From Flavihumibacter petaseus NBRC 106054 (lineage in GTDB: Bacteria; Bacteroidota; Bacteroidia; Chitinophagales; Chitinophagaceae): DNA of 64,000 nt. Below, piece by piece: positions 15,988 to 25,544 of the stretch (position 1 is the stretch's first letter; each line of letters opens with the position of its first letter). Where the stretch lies: contig NZ_BBWV01000001.1 in the NCBI RefSeq assembly GCF_000974785.1, positions 1,860,001 to 1,924,000 of the forward strand. Reading direction: 5' to 3'. A program made the translations under genes and the position numbers. The notes under the pieces are model-generated. The model had not been told where the DNA came from and ran no database searches. It was given only the letters and a program-made list of their open reading frames with translations.

Positions 15988-18104
15988 GACATTCTGTTTA
16001 CGGGGTGAAAGTCATTTTCAGCATAAGCAACAGTAAGTGTCACCTTCGTGCCGGACGGATTGCCGTGCATATCGTAGAGGTCATCTACATCAACACTGGC
16101 CTGCTGCATATTGCGGTTGAGCAATTCAATGCGGCCGGTGGTGATGTGCATCCCCATGGATTTTTGTTTTTCCGTGGATTTACTGTTCAATTTCCGCGCC
16201 ATGGCGCGGCCGATGCCATCATCGGTAATGGTGCAGGTCAGGATATGGCCCACCAGGCGGATTGCAATTTCGAGATGGCCTTTTTCCTCCTTGTGCATGA
16301 GGCCGTGCCAGATGGCATTTTCTGCAAACGGCTGGATGAGTAACGGTGGCAGGTATATTGCGGCAGTGTTGAAACGGTTGTGAAAACAGATGGAGTAGTC
16401 GAATGCATTGCGGAACCGGAGTTTTTCCAGGTCGAGGTACAATTTCAGGGTTTCCAGTTCGTCTTCGAGCAGGATGGCACTGCGTTGCGAGTGATTCAAC
16501 ACCATCCGGATCAGGCGCGAAAATTTGGTAAGGTAGCCGGAGGCATCGTCGGATTCATTTTTCAGAATGAAACGGTTGATGGAATTCAGGCAGTTAAAAA
16601 TGAAATGCGGGTTCATCTGGCTGCGCAACGCCTGCATTTTCAGTTCGGTTGCCTGTTGCTGCAATTCAGCCTGTGATTTTTTGGCTTCTATGGATTGTAT
16701 TTCCAGTTCATGCGAAAGCCGCATTTTTTCGTTCCGCCTTTTCAGCTCCGCAATTCTCACAGAGATCATGCCGAGCATCAGCACGAGTGCCAGACCTCCC
16801 AGCAATGCATTGCGCATCAGTGACGCGCGGTCCAGGGCCGACTGCTGGATAGTATTGGTTTGCCTGAGCATTTCGATCTGGCGTTCATAATCATAGGCGG
16901 CGAGTTTCCCCTTCAGTACGTCATCGGCCACGGATTCTTTCTGCACCACATACTGCCGGTAATAATGATAGGCGCTGTCTGGCTGTTTCTTCCGGTCGTA
17001 AATACTATAAAGCAGCTGATAGGCGTCGCGGATGCGCTGGCGCGCGTGGGTATTGCCGGCAAGGGAAAGCGCTTTCCTCGTGATGAACAATGCTTCCGGA
17101 AGTGAATCCGTATTGAGGTACGCATTGGCGATGTCTGTCAGCAATCGCAATTCGACCGTGATGTCATGTGCCTGCTTTGCCAGTGGCAGTGCCGGAAGCA
17201 GATAATCCAACGCTTTATGGTCCTCGTGCCGGGAGAGCAGGAATTCTCCCATACTGGTGAGATAAAAGCGACGGTCATGGGTGGTCAGTGCGGAAGAATC
17301 GATCAGATTGTAATAGTGCCTGGCTGAGTCGGACTGACCGTTCAGAAAAAACAGTTCCGGAAAACATACCCGAAACCATATGTTTTCGTGACTCAGCGTA
17401 GCCGGGTTTACAACTTTGCGGTAGTATTGGAGCGCTTTTTCATAATTGCCAAGACACCTGTTCAGTTCTGCAAGCAGGTAGTTTTCGAGCCAGGGAGAGA
17501 ATTCCCGGTTATTTTGTTTCTGGAAGTATTTAAAGCTTCGCAGCCATTCAAAGCACCGGGCATATTCACCGGCATCCCGTAAGGGCTCATATCTCGCTCC
17601 CAGCGCATTTTCCATCCAGGCAGTGTCTTTGTACAGCCTTGCCCAGCCGAAAGCTTTGTCATAATACTGGAGTGCTTCCTTCCATTGATTGCGCCGGGCT
17701 TTGGCAATTCCCAGCTGGAAGAACGCGACTTCAATTCCTTTTTTGTTGGTGACCTTTCCAAACCAGTAGAGTGCCTTCCAGGTGCTGGCTTCAGACTCTT
17801 CCACCGGCCTTTCCGTAAAGTTGTACAGCGATGCCCAACACAACCAGGTTAACGCAATGCCCCTAGTATACCCGCATTGTTCTGATATCTCCTGCATTTG
17901 CCGGATATAGTGCCGCGCTGAATCCGTGTTGTCTGAAAATTCGTAACAGATGTTGATTCCAAACAGGTAGTCTACCCTGGCTGAGTCCCGCAATGTACGG
18001 GACACGCTATAGAGACTATCCAGATTCCGTGCCTGGCAAATGCATGCAAGGGCGAACATGGTCAGACACAGAAAGAGGGCCTTATGGTAAAGCCACTTTA
18101 TCAT
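15984..18104 (-). CDS. LytS-type sensor histidine kinase with TPR sensor
   Basis: The 706-residue product starts with a signal peptide (ALFLCLTMFALACICQA), then tetratricopeptide-type helices from about residue 60 to 400 (for example EALQYYDKAFGWARLYKDTA, EKALQYYRKVV, PDSAYHYYRQYVVQKE). One membrane helix (NALLGGLALVLMLGMI) and a coiled coil follow. The kinase part has the His_kinase motif SQMNPHFIFNCLNSINRFIL with the phospho-accepting histidine, then LPPLLIQPFAENAIWHGLMH and a GHKL ATPase box (DDGIGR). The kinase reads a periplasmic cue via TPRs and phosphorylates the adjacent LytTR regulator. It overlaps the regulator gene by 4 bp. The kinase core closely resembles that of the protein at 61662-64000, which has a propeller sensor instead. 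Confidence 0.93.
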   Translation of the reverse strand: MIKWLYHKALFLCLTMFALACICQARNLDSLYSVSRTLRDSARVDYLFGINICYEFSDNTDSARHYIRQMQEISEQCGYTRGIALTWLCWASLYNFTERPVEESEASTWKALYWFGKVTNKKGIEVAFFQLGIAKARRNQWKEALQYYDKAFGWARLYKDTAWMENALGARYEPLRDAGEYARCFEWLRSFKYFQKQNNREFSPWLENYLLAELNRCLGNYEKALQYYRKVVNPATLSHENIWFRVCFPELFFLNGQSDSARHYYNLIDSSALTTHDRRFYLTSMGEFLLSRHEDHKALDYLLPALPLAKQAHDITVELRLLTDIANAYLNTDSLPEALFITRKALSLAGNTHARQRIRDAYQLLYSIYDRKKQPDSAYHYYRQYVVQKESVADDVLKGKLAAYDYERQIEMLRQTNTIQQSALDRASLMRNALLGGLALVLMLGMISVRIAELKRRNEKMRLSHELEIQSIEAKKSQAELQQQATELKMQALRSQMNPHFIFNCLNSINRFILKNESDDASGYLTKFSRLIRMVLNHSQRSAILLEDELETLKLYLDLEKLRFRNAFDYSICFHNRFNTAAIYLPPLLIQPFAENAIWHGLMHKEEKGHLEIAIRLVGHILTCTITDDGIGRAMARKLNSKSTEKQKSMGMHITTGRIELLNRNMQQASVDVDDLYDMHGNPSGTKVTLTVAYAENDFHPVNRMS

Positions 18105-18310
18105 GTCCTTAATTTATTACGGGTATGCGAATAATCGGGCCGGAATGAGCCGTTGACCGGTTAAGTCTGTCAATTGGTAAACTGGTCGGTACAACCAGTG
18201 GACGGAGTAGTCGGAATTGCACCAATAAATTACGCTTTATCGGCAAGAAAACAATGCTTCGATTATGAAATCGGCGGCCAAACTTTTATCTTTTATCCAA
18301 ATATTAATGC

Positions 18311-19609
18311 ATGCGTCTGCTTGTAAGTATTCTTCTCCTGACCGGTGGACTGCCGCTCCTGTCTGCCATTACTGTTTCCCGCAAGGTTCCGCAGCCTGCA
18401 GTAACCGCTGCCGATGCCTACCTGCTGCTGGCAGCAAGGGTTTTTGACGGCGAGGAAATGCATCCAAACTGGGCAGTGCTGGTAGAGCAGGAAAAAATCA
18501 CTGCAGTTGGTCCCGTTTCAGGGATAAAAGCACCAAAAGGCGCTACCCGGATCGACTTTGGCGATGCGACCCTGATGCCCGGTTTGATTGAAGGTCATGG
18601 GCATCTTTTTCTCTATCCCTACAATATCCGCTCCTGGGACGACCAGGTGCTGAAAGAAACGGATGCTTTCCGTACTATCAGGGCAGTACAACATGCGAAA
18701 GCCACGCTGCAGGCAGGGTTTACCACTTTGCGGGACCTGGGGACAGAGGGCGCGGGTTATGCCGATGTTGCACTCCGTGATGCCATCAGCCAGGGACTCG
18801 CCGAAGGCCCGCGGCTGCTCGTTGCCGGCCGGGCTATAGTAGCTACCGGCGCCTACGGGCCAAAGGGTTATGATGACGACAGTCATATCATGCTGGGCGC
18901 TGAAGAAGCGGATGGCAACAACGTGATCAAAGTGGTGCGCGGTCAGATGGGACATGGTACTGACGTGGTGAAAGTATATGCCGATTATTTCTGGGGTCCC
19001 CAAAAGGAGGATCTGCCCACTTTTTCAGAGGAAGAGCTCCGCCTGATGGCCGTAACTGCAAAGAGCGGCGGCCGGCCCCTTGTCGCCCATGCAGGAACCA
19101 ATGAAGGTATGCGCCGGGCTGTGGAAGCCGGCGTGGAGACCATCGAACACGGCGATGAAATGGATGAAACAACGGCTGCTTTACTCAAAGCACACGGCGT
19201 ATACTATTTCCCGACGCTGGCGGCTACAGAGGCAGTCGCCCAATACCGTGGCTGGAGAAAAGGTGCCGGTGAGAATGTGGCGGTGAATGGCAAGAAAAAG
19301 AGTTTTGCAATAGCCCGCAAAGCCGGCGTGCGGATAGGCATGGGCGGTGATGTAGGGGTATATGGACACGGCACTAATGTGATCGAAATGGAGCTCATGG
19401 CAGAATATGGAATGGCCCCGCTCGAAGTTCTGAAAGCAGCCACCAGTGTGAACGCCGATGCCTTTCACCTGGAGAAGCTGTGCGGCCGCATCAAACCGGG
19501 GCTCATGGCGGATCTCATTGTGGTGAAAGGTGACCCTTCGAAACAGGTAAGTGACTGCCGCCGCGTCAGTTTTGTAATGAAAGGCGGGATTGTTTTCCGA
19601 AAAGATTAG
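18311..19609 (+). CDS. Secreted metal-dependent amidohydrolase (imidazolonepropionase-like)
   Basis: The 432-residue protein has a signal peptide (MRLLVSILLLTGGLPLLSA). It then shows the amidohydrolase pattern: a small beta domain (DAYLLLAARVFDGEEMH), MPGLIEGHGH with metal ligands H96 and H98, VVKVYADYFWGP near the bridging lysine position, AHAGTNEGMRRAVEAGVETIEH with two further histidines, and GMGGDVGVYGHGTN with the catalytic aspartate. Homologues include periplasmic Xaa-Pro dipeptidase-like and carboxypeptidase-type enzymes; the substrate cannot be fixed. The gene stands alone on the plus strand, divergent from the kinase gene 206 bp away, and its 3' end meets a repeat element. Confidence 0.88.
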   Translation: MRLLVSILLLTGGLPLLSAITVSRKVPQPAVTAADAYLLLAARVFDGEEMHPNWAVLVEQEKITAVGPVSGIKAPKGATRIDFGDATLMPGLIEGHGHLFLYPYNIRSWDDQVLKETDAFRTIRAVQHAKATLQAGFTTLRDLGTEGAGYADVALRDAISQGLAEGPRLLVAGRAIVATGAYGPKGYDDDSHIMLGAEEADGNNVIKVVRGQMGHGTDVVKVYADYFWGPQKEDLPTFSEEELRLMAVTAKSGGRPLVAHAGTNEGMRRAVEAGVETIEHGDEMDETTAALLKAHGVYYFPTLAATEAVAQYRGWRKGAGENVAVNGKKKSFAIARKAGVRIGMGGDVGVYGHGTNVIEMELMAEYGMAPLEVLKAATSVNADAFHLEKLCGRIKPGLMADLIVVKGDPSKQVSDCRRVSFVMKGGIVFRKD

Positions 19610-19642
19610 TTGCTACCGGGGTTGTTTCCTCCCGGAAAAGCA

Positions 19643-19946
19643 GGAGGTATTAAATTTTCAAAGTGGGACAATTTATAAAACTTAGTGAAATGAGCCACCA
19701 GGCTGGGTTTTATAAGCGTATGTGTATTAGGCGTTTCCATCATCGTTTTTAAACGAATAATTTATTCTGCCCCAACTGAAGAATCTGTATTTGCCATATC
19801 AGCAAAGTATGCCAATGCTTGTGTTGACACCATTACCAGGTAAAGTACTATAGGTATAAAAACGTTTAAGTCTGTGAAATGTAGTGTGGTGGCTCATTTC
19901 ACCGAATTCCACAAATTACCCATTTTCAAGAAAACAACTCCCACCT
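19643..19946. mobile_element. MITE-like inverted-repeat element, copy A
   Basis: This intergenic 0.3-kb stretch has long imperfect terminal inverted repeats: the left arm (about 19660-19700) and the right arm (about 19886-19927) share the inner core GTGAAATGAGCCACC and its complement. A second, related copy lies at 27626-27904. The two match over the outer GGAGGTAT, both arms, and the inner AAGCGTATG and GTGAAATG segments. There is no transposase frame, so it is a non-autonomous element or a palindromic repeat. It lies between the convergent amidohydrolase and GH5 genes. Ends are approximate. The rest of the gap holds no gene. Confidence 0.65.
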
Positions 19947-20017
19947 ACGCTAAAGCTTCTGTCCTTCGCTGCGCTTCGGCAGACAAAGACGGTGGGCAAA
20001 ATCAAAAACAGTAGCCG

Positions 20018-21001
20018 CTACCTTGTTGTTGCCCTGTTGTAATACTTCAGATAGTCTCTTGCTTTGATACCCGACTCCTTGATGTCGCGAGTACTCCAGT
20101 TGCCGGAGGAGTCTGCACTGGGTTTCAGTACGGAACAGGTTTCATCCTTATCTGATACGCTCCACGTGACCCAGCTGATGTTTCTGCCTTCCGCCCATTC
20201 GATCCAACGCTGCCATTCGGCTTCATCGATCGGGCCATTTCCGGAAGCTTCCATTCCTGCACACTCGGAGATAAAAAGCGGAATGCCCTTATTAAGGGCA
20301 TAGTCGCCACGGTCGCGCAGCCCTTGTTTGTGGGTGGCTGCATAGTAATGCAGGGTGTACATGATATTGGTGAAACCTTTCAGCGGATCGTTGGCAACAA
20401 CATGAAGGTCCTGGTCCCAGTGTGGGGAACCAACCAGGATGATGTTGTCAGGATCATTTGCACGGATGGCTTTGATAATTTCAGCAGAATAGGTTTTTAC
20501 ATCTGCCCAGGTTTCCTGGTCAGGCTCATTGAAGATCTCATAAATGATGTGGGGATACTTCCCGTAGGCAGCTGAAATCTCGGTGAAAAAGGCTTTGGCT
20601 TCAGCCGTATTGATGTTGTGACTGTGCCAGTCAACAATAACATAAATATTGTCTTTGATCGCCTGGTCGATCACTGCACGGATCTTTTCTTTTGACCAGT
20701 CAGGTTTTTTGAGGTAGCTGTCCGGTCCCAGTTCGATACCCATGGCGGCCCGCACTACCGACACGTTCCAGTCCGTCGTGAGCCAGTGTACGCTGCCGGC
20801 ATTATAGAAGCGTGGCCAGAGGCAATGCCAGCCATAGCTCATGCCCCGTAGCACTACAGGTTTGCCTCTCTCATTCACGAGCTGCGTTCCTGATACAGCG
20901 AGTTTGCCGTTGTCTGAAACCGGTTGTGCGTGCAATGCCTGCATGGGAAATAATTGCAAAAACAACAATTGTGGGGCCAAGACTAATCTGAGCAGGTTCA
21001 T
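20018..21001 (-). CDS. GH5-family endoglucanase (cellulase)
   Basis: The 327-residue secreted enzyme has a signal peptide (up to ALHAQ). The GH5 barrel shows VVRAAMG, VIVDWHSHN, the acid/base E159 in IIYEIFNEP, HYYAATH and the nucleophile E246 in PLFISECAG, then WVTWSVSDKDE. The start VSGTQLVNERGKPVVLRGMS is typical of the GH5_2 cellulase subfamily. It is expected to cut beta-1,4-glucans outside the cell or in the periplasm. It is the last gene of a tight minus-strand set with YdcF (9 bp gap), a LytTR regulator and a propeller kinase, so it may be under control of that two-component system. There is no carbohydrate-binding module. Confidence 0.93.
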   Translation of the reverse strand: MNLLRLVLAPQLLFLQLFPMQALHAQPVSDNGKLAVSGTQLVNERGKPVVLRGMSYGWHCLWPRFYNAGSVHWLTTDWNVSVVRAAMGIELGPDSYLKKPDWSKEKIRAVIDQAIKDNIYVIVDWHSHNINTAEAKAFFTEISAAYGKYPHIIYEIFNEPDQETWADVKTYSAEIIKAIRANDPDNIILVGSPHWDQDLHVVANDPLKGFTNIMYTLHYYAATHKQGLRDRGDYALNKGIPLFISECAGMEASGNGPIDEAEWQRWIEWAEGRNISWVTWSVSDKDETCSVLKPSADSSGNWSTRDIKESGIKARDYLKYYNRATTR

Positions 21002-21010
21002 AGGTCTACT

Positions 21011-21667
21011 TTAATCTTTTATGAGGTGTTTGTTGAAACCCAGGGCAACCAGCTGTTCCCACGCTGACCAGACATCATCCGGTATTTCCTGGGGGATCTG
21101 AAAACCTTTGTCCGGGTAAACTTTGATCCGCTGCAGGTCGCCGACCATAATGTTGATCACCCTTTCCATCGGGATCTCATCACTAGGGTATTCTTCAAGA
21201 CTGAGCTGCGGTGAAGTGACGAGCAGTTCCTTTTCCGGCCACCAGTTCATAAAAGTGGCATAGCTGCGTCTTTCCATATAGGGTTTCTGCACCACGATGA
21301 AAGAAAGAGGATCCATACCGTTTTCCTTCAGCAGTTGCTGGGTGAACATGATATTTTCACCAGTGTTGGTTGATTTGTTTTCCACGAGAATGGCACTATC
21401 GGGAACGCCTGAACGCTTCGCGATGGCGGCAAACTGGTCGGCTTCGGGAACTGTCCACATATCCTGGGTTAAATTTCCCAGTCCGCCGGAAAAGACCACC
21501 AGCGGCGCATATCCCTGCAGGTAAAGTGTTGCTGCACGATCTGCCACGCGGAGATCATGGCTGCCGAGGGCAAGGATGCAATCGACAGGTTTCAGCACAT
21601 GCTTCATTAAATGAAAGTCCCATAGCTGCCTGGCAAGTGACAGTACGGTATCTGAAAGTTCCGGCAT
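21011..21667 (-). CDS. YdcF/DUF218-family protein
   Basis: The 218-residue protein has the DUF218 pattern: CILALGSHDLRVADRAATLY, LVVFSGGLGN, then EADQFAAIAKRSGVPDSAIL and NKSTNTGENIMFTQQLL, followed by VVQKPYMERRSYATF. This is the Rossmann-like fold of E. coli YdcF, which binds S-adenosylmethionine in crystals, and of envelope proteins such as SanA/ElyC. No signal or membrane helix is visible, so it should be cytoplasmic as YdcF is. It sits between the LytTR gene (33 bp) and GH5 (9 bp) in one transcript; its link with glycan use is unknown. Confidence 0.88.
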   Translation of the reverse strand: MPELSDTVLSLARQLWDFHLMKHVLKPVDCILALGSHDLRVADRAATLYLQGYAPLVVFSGGLGNLTQDMWTVPEADQFAAIAKRSGVPDSAILVENKSTNTGENIMFTQQLLKENGMDPLSFIVVQKPYMERRSYATFMNWWPEKELLVTSPQLSLEEYPSDEIPMERVINIMVGDLQRIKVYPDKGFQIPQEIPDDVWSAWEQLVALGFNKHLIKD

Positions 21668-21700
21668 GCGACGAAATTAATGCCTGCAATGGTCAATGCA

Positions 21701-22468
21701 TCATCTTTCAAACCATTTTTTGAAACCCGGTGCTTTTTCACGGCTGATATCCGCTTCGATTTTCAGGGGAGCTTTCAGGGTGAGTGTGAGTTTCTGATTT
21801 TCATGCGGCTTAACACTCTGTATGGCATCAATGTGCACGATGTACTGCCGGTTGGCGCGATAATAAACGCGGGGATCAAGCAGTTCCTCAATCTCTTCCA
21901 ATGTGGTATAATCGAGAATGTACTTGTCGCCACTGAAAGTGTGGAGGTAATTCAGGTTGTCGCGGTAGAAGCAGGCGATATCACGGGTAGGAACAGGTAT
22001 CCAGTTGTTGCGCACATTAACGATGAATTTCTCTTTGAACTGCGCGGCAGCTGCCGGATGTTGCATGTATTGCAGGAGTTCCTTCAGGGAGTCGCTTTGC
22101 GGCGTAGGGCTGGCAATGCGCTTCCGGCTTTTTTCGATTGCCCTTTCCAGGTCACGTATATCTACCGGTTTAAGCAGGTAGTCGATGCTGTTCACCCGAA
22201 ATGCCTGTATGGCATATTCGTCATAGGCAGTTGTAAAAATAATGGGGCACTCGATCTGAAACGCTTCCAGGATCTCAAAGCTGGTGCCGTCACTCAGCTG
22301 GATGTCCATAAAGATCAGATCGGGTTCGGCATTGGCAAGGAACCATTTCCGTGCCATCTTGAGACTCGAAATGGTTTCAATAATCCGGATATCCGGCGCT
22401 ACCTGGCTGATTTTCCTGGCCAGCTCGCGTGCGATCAGCGATTCATCTTCCACGATGACTGCATTCAT
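21701..22468 (-). CDS. LytTR-family response regulator
   Basis: The 255-residue protein has a receiver domain with E7/D8, phospho-acceptor D55 in LIFMDIQLSDG and SIDYLLKPVD. The LytTR output has KEKFIVNVRNNWIPV, IACFYRDNLNYLHTF, YTTLEEIEELL and YRANRQYIVHIDAI. It overlaps the stop of the kinase gene upstream by 4 bp. It is more divergent from the other two LytTR regulators in this window than those are from each other. With the propeller kinase it forms a two-component system that probably controls the YdcF-GH5 genes downstream, by position. Confidence 0.93.
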   Translation of the reverse strand: MNAVIVEDESLIARELARKISQVAPDIRIIETISSLKMARKWFLANAEPDLIFMDIQLSDGTSFEILEAFQIECPIIFTTAYDEYAIQAFRVNSIDYLLKPVDIRDLERAIEKSRKRIASPTPQSDSLKELLQYMQHPAAAAQFKEKFIVNVRNNWIPVPTRDIACFYRDNLNYLHTFSGDKYILDYTTLEEIEELLDPRVYYRANRQYIVHIDAIQSVKPHENQKLTLTLKAPLKIEADISREKAPGFKKWFER

Positions 22469-25400
22469 ATCAGGGGAATTTTTACGGTGAAATGGGTAGC
22501 GGATTCTTCCACCACCAGCGGGCGCGGACTCAGGTATTGATACAAGGAAACCATGCTTTTCAAACCTTGTTTGTTGCTGGTTTCCACAAAACTTTTTTTC
22601 TGAAGGTTGTTCCTGACCACCAGGTAATCATCTTCCACAAACAATTGTATCTCCAAAGGTATTTCGTCGTCGATGCGATTGTGTTTGATGGCGTTTTCCA
22701 TCAGGTTCTGCAGGGTGACCGGTGCGATTTTCCGGTGAAGTGCCTCTTCGCAGATATTGAATCCGACTACCAGCCCGGATTCGAAACGGGTTTTTTGCAA
22801 CTGGATATAGGTCTCCGCAAATTTCACTTCATCCGACAACAGCACCAGTTCTTTGTCCTTGCTTTTCAGAATGTAGCGGTAGATCTTGCTCATCTGTTCC
22901 AGGAAATCTGCTGCAAGCTGCTGATCGAGGGTGATCAGGCTGCCCAGTGAGGTCAGGGAATTGAAAAGGAAATGCGGGTTGAGATGCTGGATCAGGTTTT
23001 CATACATCACCTGGGTCTTTTCTTTTTCGAGTACCTGTGCGCGGTTCTGTAGGAGGAGGATCTGGCGCTGTTTTTCCAGTCGGAAACGATAGAATCCATA
23101 CATTGCCAGGGCCAGGAAACCGAGTACCAGGGTTACAAACCACCATGTCTTGTAAAACGGTGGGTGAACGAACAGGGGAATCGTCATGGGCACACGGCTC
23201 CATTCGTCGCTGTTGTCGGTCGCCTTCACCTTGAACGTATAGGCGCCACCGGGTAGATTGGTATAACTTACAAACCGGCGGCTGCCCGAATAGATCCAGT
23301 CTTTATCAAATCCTTCCAGCATGTAGGCATATTGCTGCTTGTCTGGCCGGTCAAAATCGAGGGCTGCAAATTCAAAGGAGAATATGTTTTCGTCCGGCTG
23401 CAGTTCCAATACCGATTTGCTTGTGCCGGGGTCCGGGATACTGCGGTCGTGGTCATTTACGCGGAAGGCGGACAAAACGAGCGGTGCGGCTTTCCGGCGG
23501 GACAGCACGGAGTCGGGGTTAAACTGAAAATAGCCGGCCTGGGAACAGAGGATAATATCCCCGTTCGCCGCCAGGGTGCTTTTTTCAATGATCTGGTTCT
23601 TGAAAAGACCATCCTGTTTGCCGTATTGTGCGATCTGGCCGATGGCAGGTTGCAGCATCACCAGGTTTTCCATGGTGGTGCACCAGATGCGGCCGCGGGG
23701 ATCTTCCAGTATGGAAAAGGTGATATCACTCCGGATACCATCCCGGGCAGTATATAGTTTTGTCGCAGTGGGGGTTGCCGTGTCGGAACGGATCTGTTCC
23801 AGTCCCCGGTCGGTGCCGGCCCAGATATTTCCCTTCCGGTCTGCCGCAAGCGAAAACACACGGTCATACTGGAATGCTTTGAAGGGACTGCCCTGCGATT
23901 CGAAGTAGCCCAGCATGCCACGGCTGCCGCCGATCCAGATCCGTTTCCTGGCATCCATGGCCATGGGGCCGGTCACATTACTGGAAAGTTTTGCGGTTGC
24001 GGTGTTGAAGTGCCGGAACGTGTTTGACTGAGGGTTATAACAGAATACGCCGTTGCGCCGGGAGCTGATCCAGATATTGCCAGCAGCGTCTTCGAGCAGT
24101 TTTTCAAAATAGTTCGAAGGGCGATCGGGGGCATAGACCGGAAAGCTGGTGGTAGGTTGAAGGGTGAGCTGCTGCGGATCAAGGCGGTAGAGATAGTCGC
24201 GGCTGAGCACCCAGATATTGCCTTTCCGGTCTTTGAGGATATCATGCAGCACCTGGTAAGGTTCTTCGCCCTGTAGGATCTCTACCGGCAAGATCTTTTC
24301 TTTTCCCGTTGATTTGTTCACCACGTGGAGGCCATCGGCCAGGGTGGTGGCGATATACTGGCGATCCGGTTCATCCAGCACGGCAGTCACTTCATAATAC
24401 TGCTGGTTGTCGGAACGTTGCACTTCGATTCCTTTATAGCGGAACCGCTTCGGCCGCATTTTGAGAAGGGTGATGCCGTTCTCATGCTGAATCCACAGAC
24501 CATTGTCACGATCGGTGATAACGTTCGTGCACATGTTGTTCGGGAGACCTTTGTGAAACTGGTCGTTGAATAACATGAATTTTTTGTAGGCAGTATTGAA
24601 AAGGACAAGACCCTGGTCTTGCGTGGCGAGCCAGAGTTGCTGGTCTTTGAGTGGTGTGATGCCCTGAACAATATTGGTGGTGCCCAGGTTGGTTTTCACG
24701 GAATCATAGAGGTAACGGGTAAACTTTCCGTCTTTGAAGTCATAAAACTGGAGGCCCCCTCCCCAGGCGCCGAGCCACAATCCGGTTGACGTCGGATAGA
24801 TGACTTTATACAGGTCGTTGCGGAAACCTCCATTGCGAACAGGGCTCATCCGGACCGGCTCCAATTGACGGTTGGCAGGATCAAAACGGTACAGGCCATC
24901 GTGGGTAGCCAGCCAGCAGCGGCCCTGCCGGTCCTCCGCCATGTGGTAAACATTATTGTAAACGGACCTGAATTCCGGCGAATAGTGACTCGTTGTGTCG
25001 GGAACGATATCGAGGTGATCGGCGATCCTTCCTCTTTCGTCGATGCGGAACAGGCCACGCTGGTGAACACCGATCCAGAGCCGGCCTTTCGCATCAAAGT
25101 GCAGCATATTGATGGTCGGTATGGCGCCGGTTCTGGCAATTTCCTTCAACGGGTAGTTGGTGAACTTACCTGTCGCAGGGTCATAACAGCTGATCCCGCC
25201 ACGTTGAAAACCCATCCAGATACGGTTCCGGCGATCTTCTACCAAACGGGTCACATGGCTGTTGCGGATACTGTTGCTGTCGGCGGGATCGTTGCGGAAC
25301 GTTTTATAACTATACCCGTCAAAGCGGCTGACGCCGTCGGCTGTAGCAAACCAGAGAAATCCCTGGTGATCCTGCAGCATGTCTGCGATAGCGTGACTGG

Positions 25401-25518
25401 GCAGCCCTTGCGTTTCATCAAAATGTTTGATGCTGAATTCCACTGCCTGTTGAGCGGAGACCATGTTGTGGCTGCCTATGCAGCAAATCATGCAGAGCAG
25501 GAACAGGCAGCGGGGCAT
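22465..25518 (-). CDS. Two-component propeller LytS-type histidine kinase
   Basis: The 1017-residue product begins with a signal peptide (up to MVSAQ). About 700 residues of beta-propeller blades follow, starting at IKHFDETQGLPSHAIADMLQ and including DHQGFLWFATADGVSRFDG, DRRNRIWMGFQRGG and DRKGNIWAGTDRGLEQI. Next come a Y_Y_Y domain (IFSFEFAALDFDRPDKQQYA to YTFKVKATDNSDEWS), one membrane helix (WWFVTLVLGFLALAMYGFY) and a coiled coil. The kinase has HLNPHFLFNSLTSLGSLI with the phospho-histidine, then VTLQNLMENAIKHN. There is no fused receiver or AraC output, unlike the hybrid kinases of gut Bacteroides; the partner is the LytTR gene overlapping by 4 bp. The sensor probably detects a glycan fragment, since a GH5 gene lies downstream. 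Confidence 0.94.
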   Translation of the reverse strand: MPRCLFLLCMICCIGSHNMVSAQQAVEFSIKHFDETQGLPSHAIADMLQDHQGFLWFATADGVSRFDGYSYKTFRNDPADSNSIRNSHVTRLVEDRRNRIWMGFQRGGISCYDPATGKFTNYPLKEIARTGAIPTINMLHFDAKGRLWIGVHQRGLFRIDERGRIADHLDIVPDTTSHYSPEFRSVYNNVYHMAEDRQGRCWLATHDGLYRFDPANRQLEPVRMSPVRNGGFRNDLYKVIYPTSTGLWLGAWGGGLQFYDFKDGKFTRYLYDSVKTNLGTTNIVQGITPLKDQQLWLATQDQGLVLFNTAYKKFMLFNDQFHKGLPNNMCTNVITDRDNGLWIQHENGITLLKMRPKRFRYKGIEVQRSDNQQYYEVTAVLDEPDRQYIATTLADGLHVVNKSTGKEKILPVEILQGEEPYQVLHDILKDRKGNIWVLSRDYLYRLDPQQLTLQPTTSFPVYAPDRPSNYFEKLLEDAAGNIWISSRRNGVFCYNPQSNTFRHFNTATAKLSSNVTGPMAMDARKRIWIGGSRGMLGYFESQGSPFKAFQYDRVFSLAADRKGNIWAGTDRGLEQIRSDTATPTATKLYTARDGIRSDITFSILEDPRGRIWCTTMENLVMLQPAIGQIAQYGKQDGLFKNQIIEKSTLAANGDIILCSQAGYFQFNPDSVLSRRKAAPLVLSAFRVNDHDRSIPDPGTSKSVLELQPDENIFSFEFAALDFDRPDKQQYAYMLEGFDKDWIYSGSRRFVSYTNLPGGAYTFKVKATDNSDEWSRVPMTIPLFVHPPFYKTWWFVTLVLGFLALAMYGFYRFRLEKQRQILLLQNRAQVLEKEKTQVMYENLIQHLNPHFLFNSLTSLGSLITLDQQLAADFLEQMSKIYRYILKSKDKELVLLSDEVKFAETYIQLQKTRFESGLVVGFNICEEALHRKIAPVTLQNLMENAIKHNRIDDEIPLEIQLFVEDDYLVVRNNLQKKSFVETSNKQGLKSMVSLYQYLSPRPLVVEESATHFTVKIPLI

Positions 25519-25544
25519 TAACAGGGGTTTATTTTACAATTTAA

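Noticed and set aside
18105-18310. Gap between the kinase and amidohydrolase genes
   Set aside because: Only divergent promoter space; no convincing small gene or consensus promoter could be placed.
21680-22540. Plus-strand frame of 286 codons opposite the LytTR gene
   Set aside because: It is antisense to a clear receiver-LytTR protein. Its composition is typical of a codon-bias shadow.
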